Shown: positions 1-7,543 of the stretch, in pieces | How the letters are laid out: every line of letters begins with the position of its first letter | How positions within the stretch are numbered: the first letter of the stretch is position 1 | NCBI RefSeq assembly: GCF_040605455.1 | Contig: NZ_JBEXCV010000131.1 | Location: 1 to 25,367, forward strand | Source: Embleya sp040605455 | GTDB lineage: Bacteria > Actinomycetota > Actinomycetes > Streptomycetales > Streptomycetaceae | Length of the DNA: 25,367 nt | Direction of reading: 5' to 3' | Made by a program: the position numbers and the translations under genes | The notes under the pieces: generated by a model | Database searches by the model: none | Told to the model about the DNA's origin: nothing | The model's input: the letters and a program-made list of their open reading frames with translations, nothing else

Positions 1-2
1 GC

Positions 3-446
3 GCCGCAGGGCCGGTCGAGGTGCTCGCCGAGGCGCTCGACCTGCCCGCCGACGTCGCGGCCGACGTCGCGGAGGTGGCGCGGTCCTACCAACCGCACAC
101 CGCGATCACCGAGGCGGCCGACCGGGCGGTGCGGCGGCTGGTCCGGGCCTGCGGCGGCGTCGCCGACGAGGCCACCGCGAGCCGAATCGGCCTGCTCGTC
201 CAGGCCTGCGACTCGACCAGGGCCCTGGTCGCGAACCTGGCGACCGGTCGCACCGACGCACCCGTACCACTGACCCGTCGAATCGCACCCGACGGTGCGC
301 TGGTGGAAGTCGACCTGTCCGAGGCGCCGTTCGGCCTCGGCCCGCACGCCTGCCCCGGACAGGCGCACGCGCTCGCCCTGGCGACCGGACTGCTCCGCTC
401 GGCCGCCGACGGGTCCCCGGTCGATTCCGGCCACGCGCGTTCGTGA
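3..446 (+). CDS. Compact cytochrome P450-like protein, C-terminal part (5' end outside window)
   Basis: The frame is open from the window edge and ends in TGA at 444-446, so the true start is probably upstream; an internal GTG lies at 21. The motif FGLGPHACPG near residue 118 of the visible chain matches the P450 haem-ligand loop (FGxGxHxCxG), with Cys as the expected thiolate ligand. About 50 residues earlier, LLVQACDSTRALVANL resembles the I-helix (AGxxTT region). The stretch between them is far too short: no ExxR K-helix is visible and only about 45 residues separate the two motifs, against well over 100 in normal P450s. Only about 30 residues follow the Cys, also shorter than usual. It may be a degenerate or non-catalytic P450 homologue. 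The family match is fairly secure; the function is unknown. Confidence 0.6.
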   Translation, partial: AAGPVEVLAEALDLPADVAADVAEVARSYQPHTAITEAADRAVRRLVRACGGVADEATASRIGLLVQACDSTRALVANLATGRTDAPVPLTRRIAPDGALVEVDLSEAPFGLGPHACPGQAHALALATGLLRSAADGSPVDSGHARS

Positions 447-612
447 CGGGTGCGGGAAGCGGGCGGACCCGGCCGGCCGGGAAAGCGCCGTCGAGCATCC
501 GCGCGATGGTGTCGTTCGGGCCGGCACGAACCCTTGGTTGCCTTGGTGGGCTCGGCCGGCGTGGTCGGCCTCGGCCGCCTACGTCGCGGTCGCCTTGGTC
601 GACTTGGTCGGT

Positions 613-1401
613 TCAGGCGATGAAACGGCGGAGTTCGGCGGCTACCGCGGCGGGGGCCAGGGAGTTGGCCCAGTGGCCCTGCGCGGTGAGGTGGGCGATT
701 CGGGTGTCGGGGATGGTGGCGTGCAGGTGGGCGACGACGTCCGTGAGCCAGGGTGGGGATGCCTGTCCGGTCAGGAGGAGGGTGGGGACGTCGATGGCCG
801 CGTAGGGGCGAGGGTCGGGGTCGAGTGCGTCGAGGGCGCGTACCTCGCGGGTCCACAGTGGGGTGCGTGCGGCCTTGACCGCCCAGTCCGCGGTCCTGCG
901 GTAGCCGTCGATGTGCCGGTCGGGCAGGCGGACGAAGTGGGTCAGTCCGATGGTCAGCGCCCGGTCGGGATCGCCCGCGTCGAGCGCGGCCTCGTAGTCG
1001 TCCAGGGCCGGCCCGCCGACGGGGCCGGCGAACGGGAGCGGCGGTTCGTACACGGCGAACCGCGCCGGACGTCGGGTCAGCGGCAGGCGCAGTGCGACAA
1101 CCGCGCCGAAGGAGTGGGCCATCAGGGTCGCCTCGGGTCCGGCGTGGTCGAGGACGGCGGTCAGGTCCTCCTGTTCGCGCGCCAGGGCGTACTCGGCACC
1201 GTCGCCGCTCGCGCCGTGCCCCCGCCGGTCGATGGCGTACGTCGTTGCGATCGGCGCGAGTTCGTCCGCTACCGCCTGCCAGTCGGCCGCGGTGGACAGC
1301 GACCCGGGACACACCACCAGGGGCGGCCCGTCGCCGGTGATGCTCACCGCGATCGCGGTACCGTCGGCCGAGGTGACGATCTCCCGGCGGCTGTCCGACA
1401 T
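613..1401 (-). CDS. Alpha/beta-fold hydrolase
   Basis: This 262-residue protein has the usual length of a single-domain alpha/beta hydrolase. The nucleophile elbow reads AHSFGA with Ser at about residue 97. The catalytic His is about residue 243 in QGHWAN near the C-terminus, and the oxyanion strand reads LVVCPGS at about residues 28-34. The acidic residue is not obvious by eye, since the usual position reads LLLTGQASPPW. There is no signal peptide, so it is probably cytoplasmic. Substrate cannot be told; esterase, lactonase or haloperoxidase-like activities are all possible. Two in-frame ATGs exist: the one at 1407 directly abuts GGGAG, while the one at 1401 has GGGAG six bases upstream, so 1401 was chosen. 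It is a single gene, divergent from the GNAT gene at 1643. Confidence 0.85.
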   Translation of the reverse strand: MSDSRREIVTSADGTAIAVSITGDGPPLVVCPGSLSTAADWQAVADELAPIATTYAIDRRGHGASGDGAEYALAREQEDLTAVLDHAGPEATLMAHSFGAVVALRLPLTRRPARFAVYEPPLPFAGPVGGPALDDYEAALDAGDPDRALTIGLTHFVRLPDRHIDGYRRTADWAVKAARTPLWTREVRALDALDPDPRPYAAIDVPTLLLTGQASPPWLTDVVAHLHATIPDTRIAHLTAQGHWANSLAPAAVAAELRRFIA

Positions 1402-1456
1402 ACTCATCTCCCGGCAGAATCACCTGATCACGGGCGAAATGACACTCCGAGCGACT

Positions 1457-1471
1457 CTACTGCGGCGGTAG
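1457..1471. promoter_or_regulatory. Near-perfect 15-base palindrome between divergent genes
   Basis: CTACTGC-G-GCGGTAG has 6 of 7 arm positions paired and lies about 55 bases upstream of the hydrolase start. On the minus strand a TAGAGT hexamer (TAnnnT type) overlaps its edge at 1459-1454. It may be an operator, but no regulator is adjacent and no good -35 was seen. Confidence 0.25.
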
Positions 1472-1584
1472 CGGAACGGGCGGGAACGCCACGACCGCGT
1501 GAATCGTCGCGAAGTCCGACCGGGCCGGTGCGCGCCGCGGGCGCGGCGATGACCGATGGGCGGTTCCGGAGGGCGAGGGGAGCC

Positions 1585-1608
1585 GGTGAAATCGGTGGTG
1601 AAATCGGT
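1585..1608 (+). repeat. Perfect 12-base tandem duplication upstream of GNAT gene
   Basis: GGTGAAATCGGT occurs twice head to tail at 1585-1596 and 1597-1608. It lies 35 bases before the chosen ATG of the acetyltransferase gene. If translation started at GTG 1587 instead, the repeat would encode the residues VKSVVKSV. Confidence 0.7.
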
Positions 1609-1642
1609 GGCCCGGGGAGGTGGGGTCGGGCACGATACGGCC

Positions 1643-2398
1643 ATGGATGGCGATCTTTTCCTCGGCCGGGCTCGGGAGTTGTGGGTCGAGGCTGCGGGGG
1701 CCGCGGTGGAGTTCCCGGGGCCGGGCGAGGTGGACGTGGTGGTCTCGCCCGGCTCGCGGTTGTGCCCGTCCGGGTGGGCGGGGGTCGTACTGCTCGGCGG
1801 CGCCGGTATTGCCACCGCGCCGAACGCGCGCGAGGCCGAGTTGTTGGTGGGCGCCGTGCGCAAGTCGGCGTCGGCGAGGGGGTTTGTCGACGTGGACCGG
1901 TTGCCGGACGCGTTGCCCGTTGTCGACGTGCTGGGGCCGGCCTCTCTCCTCTACCTGGACCGCGCGGCCTTCCTGTCGCACGATGGTGCCGCCGTCGTGG
2001 AGGAAGTGGCGTGTGACGCCGACGAGATGGCCGCACTCCTGGACAGGGTGGGGGCGGCGGACGCGGATGAGAGTGGCTTGGCGGACGTCACGTCGCCGGT
2101 CTTCGCCGTCCGCGCGGGCGCGGATGTGGTCGCGGCGGCCGGCTATCAGGTCTGGCCCCGGTCCGTGGCGCAACACGGTGTGCTGGTGGCGCCGGGGAAC
2201 CGAGGCAGGGGCCTGGCGCGGACCGTCGCGTCGGCGGCGGTGGCCCATGCGTTGGGCGCCGGCCTGCTCCCGCAATGGCGAGCACGACCGGAGCCGTCCA
2301 AGCGGGTGGCGCTCGCTCTGGGTTTCCGGGATGTGGGCTCCCAGGTGAGCATTCGGCTCGGTACCGGGAAGCCGGCCCCCGGTGCCCGCAACCGGTAA
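1643..2398 (+). CDS. GNAT family N-acetyltransferase
   Basis: This 251-residue protein has the GNAT fold only in its C-terminal half. The acetyl-CoA pyrophosphate-binding motif is VLVAPGNRGRGLARTV (an R/Q-x-x-G-x-G/A type loop) at about residues 183-198, followed by ALALGFRDVGSQVSIRL, the typical final strands. The N-terminal 140 residues are an extra domain seen in several actinomycete GNATs with uncertain acceptors. It presumably transfers acetyl from acetyl-CoA to an amine. ATG 1643 was chosen because the protein reads well from it, although its nearest purine-rich box (GGGGAGG, 1615-1621) is rather far upstream. GTG 1587 with GAGGGGAG close before it is a credible alternative. Acceptor substrate unknown. 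Confidence 0.75.
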   Translation: MDGDLFLGRARELWVEAAGAAVEFPGPGEVDVVVSPGSRLCPSGWAGVVLLGGAGIATAPNAREAELLVGAVRKSASARGFVDVDRLPDALPVVDVLGPASLLYLDRAAFLSHDGAAVVEEVACDADEMAALLDRVGAADADESGLADVTSPVFAVRAGADVVAAAGYQVWPRSVAQHGVLVAPGNRGRGLARTVASAAVAHALGAGLLPQWRARPEPSKRVALALGFRDVGSQVSIRLGTGKPAPGARNR

Positions 2399-2420
2399 CC
2401 GGCGGTCGAGTTCCCGGTGA

Positions 2421-2463
2421 CCCGACCCGACCCGACCCGACCGGGCCGGGCGGGCCGGGCGGG
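2421..2463. repeat. CCCGA x4 microsatellite followed by GGGCCGGGC x2
   Basis: Four perfect copies of CCCGA (2421-2440) are followed by two copies of the nonamer GGGCCGGGC (2443-2451, 2452-2460) and GGG. It sits 22 bases after the GNAT stop. The rest of 2399-2619 shows no convincing gene. Confidence 0.8.
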
Positions 2464-2619
2464 ATGCCCGGGCGGCCCTCGCCACGCGAGCGCGCACCCC
2501 GGCTCCGCCGTGGTCGCCTTCGGTCGCGGAGCCACGACCCAGATGTTCGGGCGGCCGGTGTCCGACGATCGGGTGCGGTCGTACCTGAGTGCGGCTCTGG
2601 CACAGGGTCCGGCCGACGT

Positions 2620-2760
2620 TTCGCTGCGGCCGAGCGGGCGCTGCGCACCGGCCTCGCCGACGTCTACGCGTTCGGCCGGCTGTTCCTGGCCAACCCGGAT
2701 CTGCCGCAGCGGATCGCCGGTTGGGCGGCCGATGGACCGCGTCCGGTCCCGGATCGAGGT
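2620..2760 (+). pseudogene. Remnant of an Old Yellow Enzyme (NADH:flavin oxidoreductase) C-terminus
   Basis: One frame reads FAAAERALRTGLADV followed by YAFGRLFLANPDLPQRIA. This matches the C-terminal signature of Old Yellow Enzyme family proteins (G-x-A-D-x-x-x-F-G-R-x-F-x-A-N-P-D-L), where the Gly/Arg part binds FMN phosphate. The normal next motif (P-L-N plus a Tyr-rich tail) is missing, and nothing upstream in this frame resembles the TIM-barrel body of about 300 residues. It is therefore a gene relic of about 45 codons. The family assignment rests on this one motif but the motif is distinctive. Confidence 0.6.
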
Positions 2761-2831
2761 GTACCGGGGCCGCCGCGACCTGCCGCGTAGGCTGGTCGGT
2801 CGGGCGGGAGGTACGGACGAAGGGGCGCGGC

Positions 2832-3476
2832 GTGCGGAAGTCTCGCGGGTATCGGTGGTGGCCGGCGGCGGCGCTGCTCGTCGTGGCGGGTGCCGGAGCG
2901 GTGGCGTGCGATCCGCCGAAGACCGGTTCCGCCCGAGCGTCCGGATCGGCGGCACCGGGCGTCGCGGACACGGCGGCAGCCAAGGGCGGCGGCGGGCAGC
3001 CGGCCCGCTACGCGCCGCGGGTGGTCGAGTACGCACGGGCGGCGGGCATCGATCCGCAGCTGCTGATGGCCATCCTGCACAACGAGTCGTACAAGCCGCA
3101 CGACTCGGCGCTGGAGCGGGCCTGGCAGAAACTGAAGCCGGATTCCGCGTTCGGGATCGCGAACATGCACAAGGCCGCCTTCGACGAGGCCAAGCAGGGC
3201 CGGGACTTCGCCGATCGGGACTGGCGGGACCTGCCCGACGACCCGGATCTGGCGATCGAGGCCGCGGCCTGGCATTTGCACGACCTGGCCGCGCAGCTGC
3301 CCGCGAAGTGGGCCGGTGCGCTGACGAAGAACGAACTTCTCGCACTGGGCTACAACACCGGCGCGGGCAACACGTTGGCATTCGCGCGCGGTGTGCAGCC
3401 GGGTTCGCAGGCGAGTTCGTATCTGGACCGCCTGCACGACAACTGGGCCAAGTCCGGCAAGGAGGTCCAGAGTTGA
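2832..3476 (+). CDS. Lytic-transglycosylase-like lipoprotein (SLT fold)
   Basis: This is a 214-residue secreted protein. Residues 1-26 form a lipoprotein signal: Arg/Lys-rich start, hydrophobic core PAAALLVVAGAGAVA, then Cys26 (GAVAC, a slightly atypical lipobox). A low-complexity linker (27-58) leads to a domain with SLT features: YARAAGIDPQLLMAILHNES, with Glu85 as the likely catalytic acid, DSAFGIANMH in place of the usual S-x-G-L-x-Q, and ALGYNTGAGN corresponding to the A-Y-N-A-G motif. It probably cleaves or binds peptidoglycan outside the membrane. GTG 2832 was chosen because AAGGGG lies 7-8 bases upstream and it gives a proper signal peptide. It is convergent with the operon ending at 3490, only 13 bases away. 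Confidence 0.75.
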   Translation: MRKSRGYRWWPAAALLVVAGAGAVACDPPKTGSARASGSAAPGVADTAAAKGGGGQPARYAPRVVEYARAAGIDPQLLMAILHNESYKPHDSALERAWQKLKPDSAFGIANMHKAAFDEAKQGRDFADRDWRDLPDDPDLAIEAAAWHLHDLAAQLPAKWAGALTKNELLALGYNTGAGNTLAFARGVQPGSQASSYLDRLHDNWAKSGKEVQS

Positions 3477-3489
3477 CGAGGAAGTACAC

Positions 3490-5010
3490 CTAGGGTGCTT
3501 CGGTGTCGGTGGGCGGCGGGGGTGCGTGGGTGGAGGCGTCGTGGGCATCGGCCAGAGCTGCCAGCGGGAGGGGCTTGATCGGGGGGCGGGCGGTGAAGGG
3601 GCCGAGGGTTTCCCGGGGGATGCGGGTTTCCTGGTGCAGGAGTTCGACGAGGGCGGGACCGCACATACGGCCCTGGCAGGGGCCCATGCCCGCCCGGGTG
3701 AGGAGCTTGACCGCGTCGGCGGTGCCCAGGCCGGGGTTGTCCCGCAGCGTGCAGCGGATCTGCCCGTAGGTCACCTCCTCGCAGCGGCACAGCAGCGTGT
3801 CGTCCTCGGCGAGCGCGTTCAGGGCGGCGCGGTCGGGCGCACACGTGTGCTCAAGCACCTTGGCCATCCGTGTGGTGGCGGCCAATTCGCGTTCGACGGC
3901 CGGGAGTTCCCGATCGTGATCGGCGGTGTCGAGGATGCCGAGGCTGCGGCAGATGTCCAGCGCGGCGCGTTTGCCGGCGGCGACGGCGTGTTCGGCGCCG
4001 GCTATGCCGGTGAGTTCGCCGGCGGCCCAGATCTGCGGGAGGGTGGTGCGCATCGCGTGGTCGTGGACCAGGACCCAGCCGCCGGCCGGGCCGTTCCACG
4101 TCGCCGCGCACCCGGCCTGGCGGGCCAGTTCGGTGGAGGGGACGAAGCCGTAGCCGGTGCCGACCGTGTCGCAGGCAATGGTGCGTTCGGTGCCGGGTAC
4201 GGGGCGCCAGTTCCGGTCCACCCGGGTCAGCACGGCGGCGGTGACGTGCTCATCGCCGTCGGCGCGCAGGACGAGGGTGCGGGTGCGGATCGGTACGCCG
4301 GCCTGCCGCAGGGTGCGCACGGCGGCTAGGCCCTCGGCGACCTTGGCCCGGCTGCCGGGCAGCGCGGCGAATGCGCGGGTGAGTTCGGCGGGGCCGGGCA
4401 GGCGCTGGGCGAAGGCGACTTCGGCGACGTCGGCGCCGGCGCGCACCAGTTGCGCGGCGGCGATCAGCAGCAGCGGGTGGGCGCCGGCCAGCACGATGCG
4501 CCGGCCGGCGAGGGTGCGGTGGCCCTTGAGTAGGGCTTGGATGCCGCCGACGGTGAAGAAGCCGGGGAGGGTCCAGCCGGGTACGGGCACCGGCAGGTCG
4601 TAGGCGCCGGCGGTGAGCAACAGCGCCCGGGGCAGCAGGATTTTCACCCGGCCGGAGCCGTACACCGCGACCCGGGGACCCTCGGGCACGGGCGTACCGG
4701 GGGGTGCGGCGAAGCCGTCGGGCGTGGTGTGCGTGCCGAAGACGCCCCACGCGGTGGTGTCGTGCGCGAATGTGATCCGCGGATGCGCGGCGGCCCGGGC
4801 GAGCAGCGCCCGGCCGGCGGTGTACGCGGGGCCGGCGAGTGGGTCGGGGCCGCCCGCGCCGGGATCGGGTCGACGCCAGATCTGCCCGCCGGGGCGGGCC
4901 TGTTCGTCGACGACCAGGACCTGTGCGCCGTGGTGGGCGGCGGTGACGGCGGCGGCGAGCCCGGCGGGGCCGGCGCCGACGATCAGCACCTGCGGTTCGG
5001 TGGTGGTCAT
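3490..5010 (-). CDS. FAD-dependent dehydrogenase subunit with BFD-like [2Fe-2S] domain (HcnB/opine oxidase A/D-hydroxyproline dehydrogenase alpha type)
   Basis: This 506-residue protein starts with a Rossmann FAD motif VGAGPAG (11-17). A second nucleotide-binding segment follows (RIVLAGAHPLLLIAAAQL, 171-188), then the FAD closing motif IWAAGELTG (328-335). The C-terminal domain has Cys408, Cys410, Cys445 and Cys450 in CRCEEVTYGQI and GPCQGRMCGP, the bacterioferritin-associated-ferredoxin-like cluster pattern. This layout is that of the large subunit of heterotrimeric amine/imino-acid dehydrogenases (HcnB of cyanide synthase, OoxA, cis-4-hydroxy-D-proline dehydrogenase). ATG 5010 overlaps the stop of the 2Fe-2S gene in TGATG, implying translational coupling. 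It is last in the operon. The partner subunits are encoded directly upstream; the neighbouring DapA-type gene favours an imino-acid substrate. Confidence 0.85.
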   Translation of the reverse strand: MTTTEPQVLIVGAGPAGLAAAVTAAHHGAQVLVVDEQARPGGQIWRRPDPGAGGPDPLAGPAYTAGRALLARAAAHPRITFAHDTTAWGVFGTHTTPDGFAAPPGTPVPEGPRVAVYGSGRVKILLPRALLLTAGAYDLPVPVPGWTLPGFFTVGGIQALLKGHRTLAGRRIVLAGAHPLLLIAAAQLVRAGADVAEVAFAQRLPGPAELTRAFAALPGSRAKVAEGLAAVRTLRQAGVPIRTRTLVLRADGDEHVTAAVLTRVDRNWRPVPGTERTIACDTVGTGYGFVPSTELARQAGCAATWNGPAGGWVLVHDHAMRTTLPQIWAAGELTGIAGAEHAVAAGKRAALDICRSLGILDTADHDRELPAVERELAATTRMAKVLEHTCAPDRAALNALAEDDTLLCRCEEVTYGQIRCTLRDNPGLGTADAVKLLTRAGMGPCQGRMCGPALVELLHQETRIPRETLGPFTARPPIKPLPLAALADAHDASTHAPPPPTDTEAP

Positions 5011-5381
5011 CACACGTCCTCGGAGCCGGTCTCGCCACGCACGCCGACCTCGGAGCCGCCGACCTCGCCACGTCCTTCCGTGTCGACCCCGTCGCGGATC
5101 TCCCCCCGCCCGCCCGTGCCGACCCCGCCGCCCGTGTCGACGCGCATGCCCGCGCGGACCGGCTCCTGGCACGCCCGCACCAGTGGGGTGTCGTCGACGG
5201 TGACGGCGCAGTCGAAGCACACGCCCATCCCGCAGTAGGGCGCACGTGGGCGGCCGGCCCGGTCGTGCCGGGTGACGGGGTGGTCGGTGGCGATCAGGGC
5301 GGCGGCCAGCGAGCGGCCGCGTGGCACGGTGTGCGGGCGGCCGTCGAGGGTGATGGACACCTGCGCCGGGTGGTCAGACAA
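5010..5381 (-). CDS. (2Fe-2S)-binding small subunit (HcnA/OoxC-like) with Gly-rich tail
   Basis: This 123-residue protein has a ferredoxin-type fold: beta-grasp start VSITLDGRPHTVPRG and cluster ligands Cys50, Cys55, Cys58 (YCGMGVCFDC) and Cys71. Proteins of this type carry electrons between the two flavoprotein subunits of HcnABC or hydroxyproline-dehydrogenase complexes. The start appears to be TTG at 5381, overlapping the end of the DAO gene by 8 bases, with GGAG 9 bases upstream; GTG 5360 is an alternative. The family domain ends near residue 78. Residues 80-123 are an unusual Gly/Glu/Arg-rich tail with repeats such as GRGEI and GRGEV, not expected in homologues. The tail runs to TGATG, where the next gene begins. 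Confidence 0.8.
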   Translation of the reverse strand: MSDHPAQVSITLDGRPHTVPRGRSLAAALIATDHPVTRHDRAGRPRAPYCGMGVCFDCAVTVDDTPLVRACQEPVRAGMRVDTGGGVGTGGRGEIRDGVDTEGRGEVGGSEVGVRGETGSEDV

Positions 5382-6558
5382 AGTTCAGAGCTCCGAACCG
5401 TGCGGGGGAATAGTCGTCGAGGGGCAGCGCGGTGGTGCCGGTGAGGACCTGTTCGGCGAGCAGACGACTGTAGGTCGGGCCCAGGGTGAAGCCGGATCCG
5501 CCGGTGGCGACGAAGAAGTCGGGGCGGCGCGGGACAGCCCCGAGCAGGGGCAGTTGGTCGGGGGCCAGCGAGGTGGCGCCGGACCAGATGCGCAGCACCG
5601 GCAGGCGCTGTACGGCCGGCACCACGCGCGCGGCGTCGGCTCCGGCGAACACCGAGTCCAGCCGCAGTTCGGGGCGGGCGTCCAGGTCGAGGGCGCCGGC
5701 ATGCTGGACGAACTTGGCGGCGCGGCCACCGCCGATGAGCACGTTGCCCTCCTCGGTCTGCTTGAGCGAGAGGCGACGCCCGGCGTGCTGGACCAGGTGC
5801 GGGATCAGCGGCGGTGCGGCGGCGGTGACCGTCATGGTGAGGGCCACGGGCACCAGGGGCAGCCGGATGTCGGCCATGGCGGCCACCTCGCCGGTCCACA
5901 CGCCGGCCGCGACCACGACCGCCCGCGCGGCCATACGGCGACCGCCGGCCGTCTCGGCGAGCCACTGTCGGCCGTCGTGGCGCAGCGCGGTCAGCCGTAC
6001 GCCGGTGTCGATCCGGGCGCCGTGTCGGCGGGCGGCGCGGGCGTAGGCGTGGGTGACCAGGCGCGGGTTCGCCTTGCCCTCGCCCGGGCACCAGGCGGAG
6101 CCGATCACGCGGTCGGAGAGGTAGGGGGCGCGGTCGTGGGTGGCGCGGGCGTCGAGCAGTTCGACGTGCAGTCCGTGGGTGTGTTCCAGGTGTGCCTTGT
6201 GTGCGAGCAGGGCCATGTCCTCGGGGGATTCGGCGAGCATCAGGCCACCGGAGCGGCGCACGCCGCAGGGTTCGCCGAGTTCGTCCTCCAGGCCGGCCCA
6301 CGCGTGCATGGCGTCCAGGTGCAGCGGCAGCGCCTCGGCGGCGCGGGCGGCGACGGTGGGGCCGTGTTGGATCATCCGGTATTCGAGTTGGAAGTGCAGG
6401 CTGCCCGCGTTCTGCCCGGAGGCGTGCCGGTTGAGCTGGTCCTTCTCGATCAATTGCACCGAGGCGCCCGCGCGGGCGAGGTGGTAGGCCACTGCGCAAC
6501 CGAGCAACCCGCCTCCGACGACCAGGACTTCGATGGGTTTCGTCGAATCGGGAGTCAT
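5374..6558 (-). CDS. DAO-family FAD-dependent oxidoreductase (HcnC/opine oxidase B/D-hydroxyproline dehydrogenase beta type)
   Basis: The 394-residue protein has the normal length for DAO/glycine-oxidase-like enzymes. The N-terminal FAD motif is VVGGGLLGCAVAYHLARAG (about 13-31). GEGKANPRLVTHAYARAA near residue 165 is the typical segment of the substrate domain, VVVAAGVWTGEV the second FAD-contact strand, and ATGGSGFTLGPTYSRLLAEQ the C-terminal FAD-closing motif. These subunits oxidise the alpha C-N bond of amino or imino acids. It starts at ATG 6558, sharing one base with the stop of the upstream lyase gene (TGATG), and its end overlaps the 2Fe-2S gene by 8 bases. Such spacing indicates a stoichiometric complex with the two genes downstream. 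The exact substrate is inferred only from context. Confidence 0.85.
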   Translation of the reverse strand: MTPDSTKPIEVLVVGGGLLGCAVAYHLARAGASVQLIEKDQLNRHASGQNAGSLHFQLEYRMIQHGPTVAARAAEALPLHLDAMHAWAGLEDELGEPCGVRRSGGLMLAESPEDMALLAHKAHLEHTHGLHVELLDARATHDRAPYLSDRVIGSAWCPGEGKANPRLVTHAYARAARRHGARIDTGVRLTALRHDGRQWLAETAGGRRMAARAVVVAAGVWTGEVAAMADIRLPLVPVALTMTVTAAAPPLIPHLVQHAGRRLSLKQTEEGNVLIGGGRAAKFVQHAGALDLDARPELRLDSVFAGADAARVVPAVQRLPVLRIWSGATSLAPDQLPLLGAVPRRPDFFVATGGSGFTLGPTYSRLLAEQVLTGTTALPLDDYSPARFGALNFV

Positions 6559-7478
6559 CAGGCCAGCAGTCCGAGTTCGGCGACCGTGGCGTGGACCTGC
6601 TCGGCCTCGGCGACGGTCAGCGGCAGCAGCGGGCGACGCGGGTGGCCGGCGGGCACGCCGCGCAGGGTGAGGGCGTGCTTGAGGATGGCCGGTGCGCTGC
6701 CGAAGCGCGGTCCGTAGTCGGCGGTGAACCAGGCATTCATCAGCACCCGGTCGCGGGCGCCCACGGCCAGCGCGGCGGCCTCGTCGCCGGCGGCGAGGTG
6801 GTGGAAGAAGTCGGGGTGGTCGCGGCCCAGCACGGCGCCCGCGCCCATCAGGCCGTCGCCGCCGATGCCGCGCATCAGGGCCACGCCGACCCGGTCGGTG
6901 GTGATGCCGAAGTAGCGCACCCGCTCGTGCAGCGCGATCAGGCCCTTGACGAAGGCGCCGAAATCGCCGGTGGAGTTCTTGATCGCGACCACGTTTGGCA
7001 GATCCGCCAGCGCGCTCAGGGTGTCGGTGTCCAGGTCCACGCCGGTGCCCCGGGGCCAGTTGTACACGCAGACGGGGATGTCGACGGCGGTGCAGACCTC
7101 GTGGTAGAAGGCCACGATCTCGCGGGAGTTGGGCACCACGTACGGCGGCGGGGTGAGCAGGATGCCGTCCAGACCGGCGGCGCGCGCGGCGCGGGCGTGG
7201 CCGATCGCGGCGGAGGCGGTGTAGGCGTTGCAGCCGCCGAGCAGGGTGAAGCGGCCGCGGACCCGGCGGGCGGCGCGGGTGAACAGGGCGCCGCGTTCGG
7301 TGGCGGTGAGGGTGTACCACTCGCCGGTGGTGCCGGCGATGATCACGCCGTCGAGGCGTTCGGCGGCGAACCACTCCAACTGTTCGTCCCAGGCGGCGAG
7401 ATCGAGGTCGCCCTGGGAGGTGAAGGGGGTTGTCACGGCCGGTATGTAGCCGTGCCAGTCGACGGTGTTGCGGTCCAT
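6558..7478 (-). CDS. Dihydrodipicolinate synthase (DapA)-family lyase/deaminase
   Basis: The 306-residue TIM-barrel protein has the class I aldolase residues of the family: GTTGE at 49-53, Tyr139 in VCVYNWP and the Schiff-base Lys167 in VVAIKNSTGD. The family includes DHDPS, N-acetylneuraminate lyase, 5-dehydro-4-deoxyglucarate dehydratase and the pyrroline-4-hydroxy-2-carboxylate deaminase of hydroxyproline catabolism. Its place directly before a three-subunit imino-acid-type dehydrogenase favours the last, by inference; a housekeeping DHDPS in lysine synthesis would not sit here. ATG 7478 was chosen because AAAGGA lies 10 bases upstream and the barrel begins soon after. It is 65 bases downstream of the regulator gene, in the same direction. 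Confidence 0.82.
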   Translation of the reverse strand: MDRNTVDWHGYIPAVTTPFTSQGDLDLAAWDEQLEWFAAERLDGVIIAGTTGEWYTLTATERGALFTRAARRVRGRFTLLGGCNAYTASAAIGHARAARAAGLDGILLTPPPYVVPNSREIVAFYHEVCTAVDIPVCVYNWPRGTGVDLDTDTLSALADLPNVVAIKNSTGDFGAFVKGLIALHERVRYFGITTDRVGVALMRGIGGDGLMGAGAVLGRDHPDFFHHLAAGDEAAALAVGARDRVLMNAWFTADYGPRFGSAPAILKHALTLRGVPAGHPRRPLLPLTVAEAEQVHATVAELGLLA

Positions 7479-7543
7479 GCCCTGGGTCCTTTCGGGGCAC
7501 AAACGCGGGATCCGGGTGACGCGGTCCCCGTGGTCGCGCACCA

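Noticed and set aside
86..1423. Long Arg/Pro-rich frames over the alpha/beta hydrolase and P450-like gene
   Set aside because: The compositions are the usual antisense or frame-shifted shadows of genes with G/C-rich third positions; the true coding frames carry the family motifs.
2421..2463. CRISPR or attachment site
   Set aside because: The repeats are 5 and 9 bases long without spacers, and no integrase, tRNA or cas gene is near.
3490..6558. Hydrogen cyanide synthase (hcnABC)
   Set aside because: The three subunit types match, but gene order differs and the DapA-type gene, which has no role in cyanide formation, is coupled to them. It is kept only as an alternative.
6558..7478. Housekeeping DHDPS (dapA) for lysine and cell-wall synthesis
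   Set aside because: It lies in a catabolic operon with an imino-acid dehydrogenase and a substrate-sensing regulator, so a catabolic family member is more likely.
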